A stretch of DNA of 24,903 bases from CAMDMI01 sp044379485 (GTDB lineage Bacteria; Bacteroidota; Bacteroidia; Cytophagales; Flexibacteraceae). The stretch is taken from NCBI GenBank assembly GCA_044379485.1, contig JBIPOE010000060.1, positions 1 through 24,903 on the forward strand, in the 5' to 3' direction. Below the pieces are notes generated by a model. The model saw nothing but the letters and a program-made list of their open reading frames with translations, ran no database searches and was not told where the DNA came from. Shown here one piece after another: positions 7,637 to 15,638 of the stretch (position 1 is its first letter; the number at the start of each line of letters is the position of its first letter). A program made the translations under genes and the position numbers.

Positions 7637-8461
7637 ATGAAAAATCCAATCCGTTCACTCAATAATCTCCAGCAAAGGGTAATAGTTGGCATTTTGGGCA
7701 TTGCACTTTTTCTCGGTCTGATCTTTTGGAATTGGATTGGTGCAGTTGGTTTGTTTTCCGTTATCATGGCATTAAGTCTGTATGAATTTTATAATCTTTC
7801 TCCATTTAAGATTTCAAAATCCTGGAAAATGGGGTCTACTTTAATTGGCTTTTTATTGTTTTTTCTCTTGGTTTTAACCGACCTTAGCGACTCATCATCT
7901 AAGTTTCGATTGTTGTTATTTTTATCTCCTTGCTTCCTTATCTTATTGGTATTTAGTGGTTTGGAAAAGCCTTTTGAATCCATGGCCTGGATTGTAACAG
8001 GTTGGTTTTATCTCATCACACCCTGGCTTTGCATGTTGCTCCTAATTGGTGATTTTCAATACAATCCCGGCCTTCTGTTAGGGCTTTTTGGATTGTTGTG
8101 GTCCGCAGACTCAGGGGCTTATTTTGCTGGTAGAACATTAGGGAAAACCAAACTTTTACCAAGAGTTTCTCCCAAGAAAACATGGGAAGGATTGATAGGT
8201 GGTCTCATTTGTGCAGGTTTATTCGCTTATGGTTTATCAATTTGGGTTGGCGTTTTTACTGTATATCAATGGCTTATCCTTGCAGCAAGCACCACTGTTT
8301 TTGGAACTTTAGGTGATTTGGCCGAATCAGCATTAAAACGAAGTTTAGACATCAAAGATTCCGGCAATATTTTACCAGGGCATGGTGGAATTCTGGATCG
8401 GTTTGACGGCCTATTTGTTGCCGCACCAATAAACTATTTGATTGCAGTGTTCTTTTTTTAG
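7637..8461 (+). CDS. cdsA: Phosphatidate cytidylyltransferase (CDP-diglyceride synthase)
   Basis: Makes CDP-diacylglycerol from phosphatidic acid and CTP, the branch-point step of phospholipid synthesis in the inner membrane. The 274-residue length is typical. The family signature is intact at residues 231-255: S-x-L-K-R, K-D-x-G, then LPGHGGILDR, followed by FDG. Other conserved blocks are SADSGAYFAGRTLGK (156-170) and SPKKTWEG (178-185). Six to eight membrane segments are evident. The gene lies 5 nt after the CPBP protease gene and 10 nt before the methyltransferase gene, which looks like one operon. Confidence 0.96.
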   Translation: MKNPIRSLNNLQQRVIVGILGIALFLGLIFWNWIGAVGLFSVIMALSLYEFYNLSPFKISKSWKMGSTLIGFLLFFLLVLTDLSDSSSKFRLLLFLSPCFLILLVFSGLEKPFESMAWIVTGWFYLITPWLCMLLLIGDFQYNPGLLLGLFGLLWSADSGAYFAGRTLGKTKLLPRVSPKKTWEGLIGGLICAGLFAYGLSIWVGVFTVYQWLILAASTTVFGTLGDLAESALKRSLDIKDSGNILPGHGGILDRFDGLFVAAPINYLIAVFFF

Positions 8462-8471
8462 CCAGCAAAAA

Positions 8472-9224
8472 ATGGAAAACACAAAACAAGAAAAAACTTG
8501 CTGGTTTGAAAACTGGTTCGATTCGGAGTATTATCACATTTTATACAACAACAGGAATTTTGAAGAAGCTGAGCTTTTCATAAGTAATCTTTTGGATTAT
8601 TTAAATGTACCCGCTGGTTCAAAGGTTTTGGATTTGGGTTGTGGAAAAGGGCGCCACAGTATCTTTTTAAATGGCAAAGGATTGAATGTTTTGGGGGTTG
8701 ATCTTTCTCCAAACTCTATAGAAAAGGCCAAACAATTTGAAACATCCAATTTGAAATTCAAGGTAGGCGATATGCGTGAACCTCAGGGTTTTGCCGCGTT
8801 TGATTATGTTTTCAATCTTTTTACCTCTTTTGGCTACTTCGAATCAGATGAGGAAAATATCAAAACCTTGAATGCGATTCATACAAGTTTGAAAGAAAAT
8901 GCATTTTTTATTATCGATTTTATGAATGCAGAAAAGGTAAAGGCTAATTTGATTCCAAACCAGGAAATCAACCGTTCTGGATTGTTATTTCAAATTCAAA
9001 AATCCATTGATAATAATGTGATTTCCAAAAAGATAAACTTCAGTGGAAATGAGAAATCATATTTTTTTGAAGAAAGGGTGCAGGCTCTGCATCAAAGTGA
9101 TTTTTTAAATTATTTCCATAAAACAGGTTTCAAGGTTCTTGCCACTTTTGGCGATTATCAGTTGAATACCTTTAATTTAGTAGAATCTGACAGATTGATT
9201 TTTGTAGTCCAAAAGCTGGGCTAA
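8472..9224 (+). CDS. Class I SAM-dependent methyltransferase
   Basis: A 250-residue methyltransferase. The SAM-binding motif I KVLDLGCGKGRHS is at 51-63, the acidic end of strand 2 is in VLGVDLSP (Asp77), and motif II is in the KVGDMRE region. The C-terminal half contains the insert typical of small-molecule methyltransferases. I chose the ATG at 8472, 10 nt after the cdsA stop; an in-frame TTG at 8442 would overlap cdsA by 20 nt and adds no conserved residues. The substrate is unknown. Placement with cdsA does not prove a lipid substrate. Confidence 0.88.
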   Translation: MENTKQEKTCWFENWFDSEYYHILYNNRNFEEAELFISNLLDYLNVPAGSKVLDLGCGKGRHSIFLNGKGLNVLGVDLSPNSIEKAKQFETSNLKFKVGDMREPQGFAAFDYVFNLFTSFGYFESDEENIKTLNAIHTSLKENAFFIIDFMNAEKVKANLIPNQEINRSGLLFQIQKSIDNNVISKKINFSGNEKSYFFEERVQALHQSDFLNYFHKTGFKVLATFGDYQLNTFNLVESDRLIFVVQKLG

Positions 9225-9230
9225 TATTTG
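9201..9230 (+). promoter_or_regulatory. Possible internal promoter for maeB
   Basis: TTTG (9201-9204), an 18-nt spacer and AATATTTG (9223-9230, one mismatch to TAnnTTTG) lie 24 nt before the maeB ATG at 9255. This would allow maeB to be expressed separately from the upstream lipid gene. Weak, by-eye prediction. Confidence 0.3.
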
Positions 9231-9254
9231 TTTTTTATAAAGAAAAATTACCAA

Positions 9255-11525
9255 ATGTCTCAAAGTAAAATCCGAAAGGAAGATGCACTAAGATACCATT
9301 CTTTTGCACCTGCGGGGAAAATCGAAGTAACACCAACTAAACCACTTACCACGCAAAGGGATCTGGCTTTGGCCTATTCGCCAGGCGTTGCTGAACCGTG
9401 TCTCGCAATTAAAGATAATCCGGAAGATGTTTATAAATATACAGCTAAAGGAAATCTGGTTGGAGTAATTTCCAATGGAACTGCTGTTCTGGGTCTTGGA
9501 AATATTGGACCTCTCGCTTCCAAACCGGTTATGGAGGGGAAAGGAGTTTTGTTTAAGAAGTTTGCGGGAATTGATGTGTTTGATATTGAGATCGATACGG
9601 AGGATCCTGATGAGTTTATCAAAATTGTTCGAAGCCTTGAACCCACTTTTGGCGGTATAAATCTGGAGGACATAAAAGCACCGGAAAGTTTCCGAATTGA
9701 ACAGGAGTTAAAAGCACTTTGCAAAATCCCACTCATGCATGATGATCAGCATGGAACAGCGATCATTTCTGCTGCAGCCCTTTTAAATGCATTGGAGCTT
9801 ACTGAAAGAAAAATTGAAGAAGCCTACATGGTGGTAATGGGCGCAGGAACTGCCGCCATTGCCTGTACCAATTTCTATATCAGTCTGGGAATGAACCCGG
9901 AAAATATTGTAATGGTAGACCGGGATGGCGTGGTGAAAAAGGAAAAGTTGGACCCTTCTGATTCTAAATATCCATTTGGAACAAGTAAGAATATTAGCAC
10001 CTTGGATGATGCGATTTCGGGTGCTGATATTTTCCTTGGGCTTTCTGCTGCCAATGTTTTATTGCCAGAGCATTTGCTCAAAATGGCCAAGAATCCGATT
10101 GTGTTTGCATTGGCCAATCCAAATCCTGAGATTGATTATGAACTGGCTATGTCCACTAGAGATGACATCATTATGGCAACGGGCCGTTCTGATTATCCAA
10201 ACCAGGTTAATAATGTACTTGGCTTTCCATATATTTTCCGTGGTGCCTTAGATGTTCGTGCCACCACAATTAATGAGGAAATGAAACTTGCTGCAACTTA
10301 TGCTTTGGCAAAACTTGCAAAAGAATCTGTGCCCGATACTGTTTTTAAGGCTTACAGCAACAATAAAATGATATTTGGTACAGAGTATTTGATACCCAAG
10401 CCTTTAGATCCCCGTTTGATTACAACTGTAGCCCCTGCAGTGGCAAAAGCTGCAATGGATTCTGGTGTAGCTAAAATTGCTATTGCCAATTGGGAGCAAT
10501 ATGAAATTGACCTTTTGCATCGGGTTGGTATGAGCCAGAAACTGATGACAAAGGTTATAGCCAAAGCCAAATCAGATCCAAAGCGAGTGATTTTTGCTGA
10601 ATCGGATCATTACAAAATTTTGAAAGCTGCCCAGATTATTCAGGATGAAAAAATAGGAACCCCAATTCTACTTGGCAACAAACAGAGGATCAATCAACTC
10701 CTTGAAGAGCATGGCATGGATTTGTCTACTGCTTTGATAATAGATCCAAAAGAGGAAACTGAGGCAGTAGAGCGATATGCAGAAATGCTTTACCAAAAGC
10801 GGAAACGCAAGGGCATGACCAAATATGATGCCTTAAAGCTGATGCAGGAGCGAACCTATTTTGGTGCCGCCATGCTAAATGAAAATGCCGGTGATGTTTT
10901 GATATCTGGTTTAACCAAAGATTATGCCCAGACAATCAGGCCAGCACTGCGTATAATTGGTGTAGCAGAAGGCGTTACCAAAGTTGCTGGAATGTACATC
11001 ATGAATACCAAAAAGGAAACCTACTTTTTTGCAGATACTACAGTAAACGTGGATCCAAGTGCGGATGATTTGGTAGAAATTATTGGTTTGACCGCAGAAA
11101 AGGTCCGGTTTTTCGGTGAAGAACCGAGAATCGCACTGCTTTCCTATTCTAATTTTGGAAGCAATGGTGGACCAGAACCAGATAAGATTCAGGAAGCTAT
11201 CAAAAAAGCAAAAGCAAAATGGCCAAACCTTATCATTGATGGAGAAATTCAAGCCAATCAGGCATTGAACATCAATCTTTTAAAGGAACATTATCCATTC
11301 AGCGAATTGGCGGAAAAAGGTGCAAATACCTTGATTTTTCCTAACCTTGCTGCAGGAAATATTGCTTATAAGCTTTTACAGGAAATAGGTGGTGCAGAAG
11401 CAATTGGGCCAGTTCTGATGGGTATGCGTAAGCCTATTCACATATTGCAATTGGGTAGTTCTGTTCGGGAAATAGTGAATATGGTGGGCATTGGCGTGGC
11501 CGATGTTCAGGGAAATGGAGGATAA
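9255..11525 (+). CDS. maeB: NADP-dependent malic enzyme with phosphotransacetylase-like domain
   Basis: Oxidatively decarboxylates malate to pyruvate, supplying NADPH and pyruvate. The 756 residues match the two-domain MaeB architecture. The malic enzyme part (1-425) has YSPGVAEP (Tyr41), the KPVMEGKGVLFKKF block (Lys96), metal ligands in INLEDIKAP (Glu138, Asp139) and HDDQHGTA (Asp164), the Rossmann turn MGAGTAAIA (195-203), and PNQVNNVLGFP. The PTA-like part (about 430-756) has GDVLISGLTKDYAQTIRPAL and LLSYSNFGSNGG; in characterised MaeB proteins this domain is regulatory, responding to acetyl-CoA. The ATG at 9255 gives the conserved N-terminus; an in-frame TTG at 9228 is less likely. A 30-nt gap separates it from the methyltransferase, and an intrinsic terminator forms at its own stop codon. 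Confidence 0.96.
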   Translation: MSQSKIRKEDALRYHSFAPAGKIEVTPTKPLTTQRDLALAYSPGVAEPCLAIKDNPEDVYKYTAKGNLVGVISNGTAVLGLGNIGPLASKPVMEGKGVLFKKFAGIDVFDIEIDTEDPDEFIKIVRSLEPTFGGINLEDIKAPESFRIEQELKALCKIPLMHDDQHGTAIISAAALLNALELTERKIEEAYMVVMGAGTAAIACTNFYISLGMNPENIVMVDRDGVVKKEKLDPSDSKYPFGTSKNISTLDDAISGADIFLGLSAANVLLPEHLLKMAKNPIVFALANPNPEIDYELAMSTRDDIIMATGRSDYPNQVNNVLGFPYIFRGALDVRATTINEEMKLAATYALAKLAKESVPDTVFKAYSNNKMIFGTEYLIPKPLDPRLITTVAPAVAKAAMDSGVAKIAIANWEQYEIDLLHRVGMSQKLMTKVIAKAKSDPKRVIFAESDHYKILKAAQIIQDEKIGTPILLGNKQRINQLLEEHGMDLSTALIIDPKEETEAVERYAEMLYQKRKRKGMTKYDALKLMQERTYFGAAMLNENAGDVLISGLTKDYAQTIRPALRIIGVAEGVTKVAGMYIMNTKKETYFFADTTVNVDPSADDLVEIIGLTAEKVRFFGEEPRIALLSYSNFGSNGGPEPDKIQEAIKKAKAKWPNLIIDGEIQANQALNINLLKEHYPFSELAEKGANTLIFPNLAAGNIAYKLLQEIGGAEAIGPVLMGMRKPIHILQLGSSVREIVNMVGIGVADVQGNGG

Positions 11526-11543
11526 AAGTTATCCTCTATTTTT
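11518..11543 (+). terminator. Intrinsic terminator incorporating the maeB stop codon
   Basis: A perfect 8-bp stem GAGGATAA (11518-11525) / TTATCCTC (11529-11536) with the 3-nt loop AAG is followed by TATTTTT. The TAA stop of maeB is the last part of the 5' arm. Short loop, GC-containing base and U-rich tail are all as expected for a Rho-independent terminator. Confidence 0.75.
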
Positions 11544-11589
11544 GGCGAAGACCTGCTGGTCGATTTTAGTCTTTCATTCAATTGAAATC

Positions 11590-11629
11590 TTATTAAGCTT
11601 GATTCCCTTCCGGGTTTCAAGCTTAATAA
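11590..11629. repeat. 13-bp perfect inverted repeat within the sorting-domain fragment
   Basis: Arms 11590-11602 and 11617-11629 are perfectly complementary (each contains AAGCTT), and the stem continues with CCC/GGG after a 2-nt mismatch, leaving a 4-nt loop. The arms coincide with the two IKL-encoding stretches of the fragment. It could act as a transcription barrier for either converging gene. Confidence 0.6.
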
Positions 11630-11774
11630 AATAATCGCCCCGGAAATCCATTGAAGTTTTGACATCGATTATACCATTCGAAAAGTTTGATTCAAAAGGA
11701 ACTTCTTTTCCTAAAAAATTAAACACTTTCAAGGTATAATTTGAATCAGAAAATCTAATTTGAAATCTTTCGCT

Positions 11775-11797
11775 ATTCGACATTTGCAATGTCGAAT
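11775..11797. repeat. 23-nt hairpin, 10-bp stem with loop TGC
   Basis: ATTCGACATT (11775-11784) pairs perfectly with AATGTCGAAT (11788-11797) around the trinucleotide TGC. It shares its layout (10-bp stem, ATT/AAT neck, 3-nt loop) with the hairpin at 11956-11978. Confidence 0.65.
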
Positions 11798-11955
11798 CTC
11801 ATATCGTAGGACTGTGTGCGCCTTTGGACCATTTACAATTTGCAACACACCGTTAATTTGTAAAACTTCTTTTTCTAGCAATCTTACCCGAAGAGGTTAT
11901 CATAAAGAAATCTCAAAAAAAGTAGAGTTGTCAGATTAAAAATCCTATGATCTAG

Positions 11956-11978
11956 CTTCCCGATTGCAAATCGGGAAG
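11956..11978. repeat. 23-nt hairpin, 10-bp stem with loop GCA
   Basis: CTTCCCGATT (11956-11965) pairs perfectly with AATCGGGAAG (11969-11978) around GCA. Same geometry and same ATT/AAT neck as the hairpin 180 nt upstream; followed by the imperfect direct repeat of GAAGAGCGGA. Confidence 0.65.
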
Positions 11979-12025
11979 AGCGGAAAATCGAGAAGAGCGG
12001 ATTTAATTCTGTACAATAATTCATT

Positions 12026-12057
12026 AAAAGGAGTGGTAATTGTCACTCCTTTTTTTT
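12026..12057. terminator. Bidirectional intrinsic terminator between converging transcripts
   Basis: AAAAGGAGTG (12026-12035) pairs with CACTCCTTTT (12044-12053) around an 8-nt loop, followed on the plus strand by a T-run (12050-12057). On the minus strand the hairpin begins about 10 nt after the SDR stop and is followed by TTTT, so it can end the hydrolase-SDR mRNA; it also stops plus-strand read-through. Confidence 0.7.
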
Positions 12058-12066
12058 GCCAAATGG

Positions 12067-12768
12067 CTAAGAAATATCTCCCAACATGGGGCGAAGCAAA
12101 AGCTCTTCTAACACGCAGCTGTCTGAAAGTGAGTAAGCCGCCCATACCATTTCAGCAATATCATTTGGAATCATAAACCTGGACTCGGGTAATCCTGAAC
12201 TTGCCCATGAGTCCGTATAAGTTGCCCCAGGCAGAATTGAGGTTACTTTAACACCAAATGGTTTTAGCTCTTCTCTTAAAACCTTGCTCAATCCCAATAG
12301 TCCAAATTTAGAAATGCAATAAGAGCCACCATTAACATAGGCAGTTATACTGGCAGTTGAACAAATATTGAAAATATGACCAGCTAAGTTAGTTTTTAAG
12401 GCTGGCAGAAAAGCTCTTGTTGTGTGGTAGGCCGAACCTAGGTTGGTTGCCATCAGTTCTTCAAATGTGTTTTCTTCTTCTTCTCCAATACTTCCTGGCA
12501 GAAATCGTCCGGCATTGTTTACAAGAACATCAACCTTTCCATTTTTTATTAATATTTCTTCCGCCCAGGATTTAATTTCTTCCTTAACCTTTACATCTAC
12601 AATTGAAACAAATAGGTTTGGATATGAGCTATTTGTTTTTAAGTGATTCACAGAGGTTTCACTTGATCCACAAGTAAACACCTGAAATCCTTCGGTTAAA
12701 AATTTCTCGACAATGGCAAGGCCAATACCCTTTGTTCCACCGGTAACAACTGCTATTTTTTTTATCAT
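12067..12768 (-). CDS. Short-chain dehydrogenase/reductase (SDR), classical type
   Basis: A 233-residue NAD(P)-dependent oxidoreductase. The cofactor motif TGGTKGIG is at 9-16, NNAG at 84-87, the active-site Asn at 109, Ser137 in CSTAS, and the catalytic pair Tyr150 and Lys154 in SYCISKF, so the tetrad is complete. The PG motif follows at 180-181. The substrate cannot be inferred; the general annotation of 3-ketoacyl-ACP reductase-like is possible. Its ATG overlaps the stop of the upstream hydrolase by 4 nt (ATGA), so the two are translationally coupled. A terminator hairpin follows closely. Confidence 0.92.
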   Translation of the reverse strand: MIKKIAVVTGGTKGIGLAIVEKFLTEGFQVFTCGSSETSVNHLKTNSSYPNLFVSIVDVKVKEEIKSWAEEILIKNGKVDVLVNNAGRFLPGSIGEEEENTFEELMATNLGSAYHTTRAFLPALKTNLAGHIFNICSTASITAYVNGGSYCISKFGLLGLSKVLREELKPFGVKVTSILPGATYTDSWASSGLPESRFMIPNDIAEMVWAAYSLSDSCVLEELLLRPMLGDIS

Positions 12769-13718
12769 CTATAAAATCTATCAAAAAAATCTGTGGCGAG
12801 TTCTATCCATTCAGGGGCTTCTGGTCTTTCAGTTTTACCCAAACCATAGCCATGACCTCCAAATGGAAACAAGTGAATTTCAGCGTGAATTTTCTTTTTC
12901 AATAGGTTCGAAAAGAAGATTTCAGAATTTTGATAATCCACAGTCTGGTCGTCGGCTGAATGAATTAGCAAAACCGGAGGTGTTTTGGTATTGATTTGGC
13001 TTTCAAGCGAAAACTGTTGGAGCATAGCCTCTGATGTATCTTTTCCCAGAAGTTGTTTTCGAGAGCCTGTATGCTGAAATTCTTTAAAACTAATTACCGG
13101 ATACAACAGGCAACAATAGGAGGGAGGTTTAACAGCAGCTTTGTAAGGATTTTTATCATAAAGTGTTGCCAGAGATGCTGCCAGGTGTCCACCAGCTGAA
13201 AAGCCAATTACGCCAACTTTTTCATATCCCCTGTTTTGGATCAATTCCAGTGCCGTCATGGCATCAGTAAGCGGAACCCATGCTTGATTATTTTGGCATG
13301 AGGCATTTGGTAATCTATACTTCAGAACATATACATCATAGCCTTCATTTTGAAATCGTTCTGCGATTTTCCTGCCTTCATTTTCATAGGAAACATATGA
13401 ATAGCCACCACCAGGAATTACGAGTAAAGCCAGTTTTTTCGGATTTGGTTTAAAGGATTTCCAATAGGCCATTCCTGGATTCTGGATATTCCTGATTTTG
13501 CTTGGACGGCCTTCTTTTGTGCTGTCTGTTTTTTCAACCAAAGAGCAAACTTTATTTAAAGGAATGTTTCCATCTGGATACAAAGGATATTCTTCTGGCT
13601 GAGCAAATGCAAAAAAGCCAATCAATAAGAAAAAGGATGTGAGCGCAGGTATCTTCACTAAGCTAAAAAATAAACGCAAAGAAAGGCGCAATTTTTGTAC
13701 CCGACATAACAAAAACAT
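12765..13718 (-). CDS. Secreted alpha/beta-hydrolase (esterase/lipase, Aes/acetylxylan esterase-like)
   Basis: Exported serine hydrolase. Numbering from the ATG at 13718, the oxyanion motif PGGGYSYVS is near 102-110, the nucleophile is in GFSAGGH (Ser174), the acid is in HSADDQTV, and the histidine is in GGHGYG (His289). The HGGG-like PGGGY motif and overall layout fit COG0657 esterases that deacetylate sugars or hydrolyse small esters. The start is uncertain. The ATG gives a 20-residue basic region before the hydrophobic core. A GTG at 13658 would give a compact signal peptide (KIPALTSFFLLIGFFAFA before Gln) and is perhaps the true start. An in-frame TTG at 13742 is least likely. Coupled to the SDR downstream. 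Confidence 0.85.
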   Translation of the reverse strand: MFLLCRVQKLRLSLRLFFSLVKIPALTSFFLLIGFFAFAQPEEYPLYPDGNIPLNKVCSLVEKTDSTKEGRPSKIRNIQNPGMAYWKSFKPNPKKLALLVIPGGGYSYVSYENEGRKIAERFQNEGYDVYVLKYRLPNASCQNNQAWVPLTDAMTALELIQNRGYEKVGVIGFSAGGHLAASLATLYDKNPYKAAVKPPSYCCLLYPVISFKEFQHTGSRKQLLGKDTSEAMLQQFSLESQINTKTPPVLLIHSADDQTVDYQNSEIFFSNLLKKKIHAEIHLFPFGGHGYGLGKTERPEAPEWIELATDFFDRFYR

Positions 13719-13807
13719 TGAATACAAGAAAATGACAATCAATTAAAGAACCTTTCTGAGATTGGATTTACCTTCGCGTCCTTTTTTAGGCTTACAAAAG
13801 ATTTCCA

Positions 13808-15274
13808 ATGAACATAAGCAAAGACATTTACCTGGCGCCACTTTCCCTACTTACCGATCTTTACCAATTAACCATGGCCCAAGGCTATTGGAAAAAAGGA
13901 ATTGCCAGGCGGGAAGGTGTTTTTAACTTGTTTTTCAGGAATCCGGTTTTTGGAGGAGGTTATGCACTTAGCTGTGGTTTGCACTATGCGATCGATTGGT
14001 TAGAAGCCTTTACTTTCGATCCAGGCGACCTTGATTATTTATCTTCATTAAGAAATACAGATGGTACTGCGTTATTTGACAGGGCGTTTTTGCATGAATT
14101 GGGCGAGTTGAAATTTGAATGTGACATAGACGCTGTGCCCGAAGGTAGGGTGGTTTTTCCTCAGGAACCTTTGCTACGGGTAAAAGGACAGATTTGGCAA
14201 GCCCAGTTGATTGAAACTTTTTTATTGAATGCCATTAATTTTCAGACTCTGATTGCTACCAAGGCTGCACGTATTTGCTTTGCAGCCAAGGGAGATCCTG
14301 TCCTGGAATTTGGCCTAAGAAGAGCCCAAGGAATAGATGGTGGGCTTTCAGCTAGCCGGGCGGCGTATGTGGGTGGCTGTTCTGCTACTTCCAATGTGCT
14401 AGCTGGTAAACTATTTGGGATTCCGGTGCGAGGTACACATGCGCACTCATGGGTTATGACTTTTGCTTCTGAAGTTGAGGCTTTTGAAGCTTATGCCGAG
14501 GCCATGCCTGGAAATGTAGTCTTTTTAGTAGATACTTTCAATACAATAAAAGGGGTAGAACATGCCATTCATGTAGGCGAAAAACTCAAGGAAAAGGGGT
14601 ATGAACTTGCTGGAATCCGATTGGATTCAGGAGACCTTGCCTACCTAAGTATAGAAGCCAGACGTATGTTGGATGAAGCTGGATTTCACAGTACCAGTAT
14701 TGCCGCTAGTAACGACCTGGACGAATACTTAATTAAATCTTTGAAGGAGCAGGGAGCTGCCATCAACATCTGGGGTGTAGGTACCAATTTGGTTTCGGCT
14801 TCCGATCAACCTGCCCTTGGTGGTGTATATAAAATGACGGCCTTGAAAGATAAAAATGGAAAATGGGATTACAAAATCAAGCTGAGTGAACAGGCAGGAA
14901 AAATAAATGTACCGGGCCTGTTGCAGGTAAAACGATACAGCGATGGAAAAAGCTATGTTGGAGATATGGTGTATGATGAATTGCTTGGTTTTCAGTTGCC
15001 AACCATTATGATAGATCCTGCAGATTTTACCAAAAGGAAAGCCATTCAGGCAGATTGGGTTTCAAAAGATTTGCTTGTACCAATTTTTAGAAAGGGTATT
15101 TGTGTGTATGCAAAACCAAGCCTTGATGAAACACGAAGAATGGCCAAAGAAGAACTAAATATGATTCACCCAACCATTAAGCGATTTGAAAATCCTCATA
15201 GTTATCCGGTTGGCCTGGAGGAAAAGTTGTTTCAACTCAGGGCTGATATGGTATTGAAGATGAAGAACTTATAG
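13808..15274 (+). CDS. pncB: Nicotinate phosphoribosyltransferase
   Basis: Salvages nicotinate into NAD by joining it to PRPP with ATP hydrolysis, forming nicotinate mononucleotide in the cytoplasm. The 488-residue protein shows the N-terminal LLTDLYQLTMAQGYW motif, the FGLRRAQG substrate block (168-175), GTHAHSWVM (209-217, containing the histidine phosphorylated during catalysis, most likely His213), the PRPP-site RLDSGDL (271-277) and the GVGTNLVSASDQPALGGVYK segment. It is divergent from the hydrolase gene with 89 nt between starts; TACCTTCG at 13769-13776 is a poor -7 candidate. No obvious terminator follows. Confidence 0.96.
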   Translation: MNISKDIYLAPLSLLTDLYQLTMAQGYWKKGIARREGVFNLFFRNPVFGGGYALSCGLHYAIDWLEAFTFDPGDLDYLSSLRNTDGTALFDRAFLHELGELKFECDIDAVPEGRVVFPQEPLLRVKGQIWQAQLIETFLLNAINFQTLIATKAARICFAAKGDPVLEFGLRRAQGIDGGLSASRAAYVGGCSATSNVLAGKLFGIPVRGTHAHSWVMTFASEVEAFEAYAEAMPGNVVFLVDTFNTIKGVEHAIHVGEKLKEKGYELAGIRLDSGDLAYLSIEARRMLDEAGFHSTSIAASNDLDEYLIKSLKEQGAAINIWGVGTNLVSASDQPALGGVYKMTALKDKNGKWDYKIKLSEQAGKINVPGLLQVKRYSDGKSYVGDMVYDELLGFQLPTIMIDPADFTKRKAIQADWVSKDLLVPIFRKGICVYAKPSLDETRRMAKEELNMIHPTIKRFENPHSYPVGLEEKLFQLRADMVLKMKNL

Positions 15275-15320
15275 ATTGAGATTTTTAGAAACCCACACGT
15301 AAAAGATTTTGGGAAAATAA

Positions 15321-15443
15321 AGATTTCCCGGCTCTGGGAAAACGCTATTCAGACTGCACGAAATTTTCCGGGCTTTGGGAATACGTAGTTCTGTGATAAT
15401 GAAGCTTTCCCAGGCATTAAGAAAACGCTATTCTCTGATAAAT
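15321..15443. repeat. Degenerate 41-nt tandem repeat, three units
   Basis: Units at 15321-15361, 15362-15402 and 15403-15443. Each begins with a pyrimidine run (TTTCCC, TTTTCC, TTTCCC) and continues with a GGGAA- or AGAAAA-type block and a CG.. TTC block. Units 1 and 2 match at 26 of 41 positions. Units 1 and 3 share the exact 13-mer GAAAACGCTATTC (15338-15350 and 15421-15433). Unit 1 forms a hairpin TTTCCC / GGGAAA (15324-15329, 15336-15341). Confidence 0.6.
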
Positions 15444-15638
15444 GTAAATTTTGGGCAAAAATTGAAATGCAAATCCCCAAATCCCTTCAACCCCATAAAT
15501 CCCTGTTCAGACTAATCTCAAAAAAATAATTTGCCAGTTCTACATTCCAGCCATATTTTTGATTTTCAAATACATAAACAAACATCAACTAGATAATAGC
15601 CACGAGCCTAGAAACCCAAAGGCCAAAACCCTAAACTC

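Larger units (their letters stand above)
11574..11801 (-). pseudogene. Orphan fragment of a T9SS type A C-terminal sorting domain
   Basis: The minus strand encodes about 70 residues that read as the end of a type IX secretion sorting domain: YTLKVFNFLGKEV, then IIDVKTSMDFRGDYFIKLET and a final GIKLNKISIE, matching the usual pattern of beta strands, a Gly-Lys turn, 'G-x-Y-F-x-K' and a K-I-x terminal strand. The PNP start of the domain and any cargo protein are missing: a TGA (11799-11801) lies in frame just upstream, and no matching coding sequence continues in the other frames. In intact proteins this domain directs export and cell-surface attachment. Here it is probably the residue of a decayed or rearranged surface protein gene. 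Confidence 0.6.
11526..12066. other. Convergent intergenic region rich in hairpins and gene debris
   Basis: This 541-nt gap between maeB (+) and the SDR gene (-) has no intact gene. It holds the tail of the maeB terminator, a minus-strand T9SS sorting-domain fragment (11574-11789), a 13-bp hairpin inside that fragment, two 23-nt hairpins of matching design (11775-11797, 11956-11978), a 14-nt imperfect direct repeat with 17-nt period (11971-11984 and 11988-12001, one mismatch), and a terminator (12026-12057). The stretch 11800-11950 shows nothing recognisable in any frame. Confidence 0.7.

Noticed and set aside
9228..9254. TTG start giving a longer MaeB
   Set aside because: Adds a hydrophobic nonconserved stub (MFFIKKNYQ) and sits on the candidate -7 element; ATG 9255 gives the family N-terminus.
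11964..12176. Plus-strand 70-residue reading frame
   Set aside because: Runs through a hairpin and a terminator into the antisense of the SDR gene, with no family resemblance.
15321..15443. CRISPR array
   Set aside because: Units are adjacent and degenerate with no constant repeat and unique spacers, and there are no cas genes.
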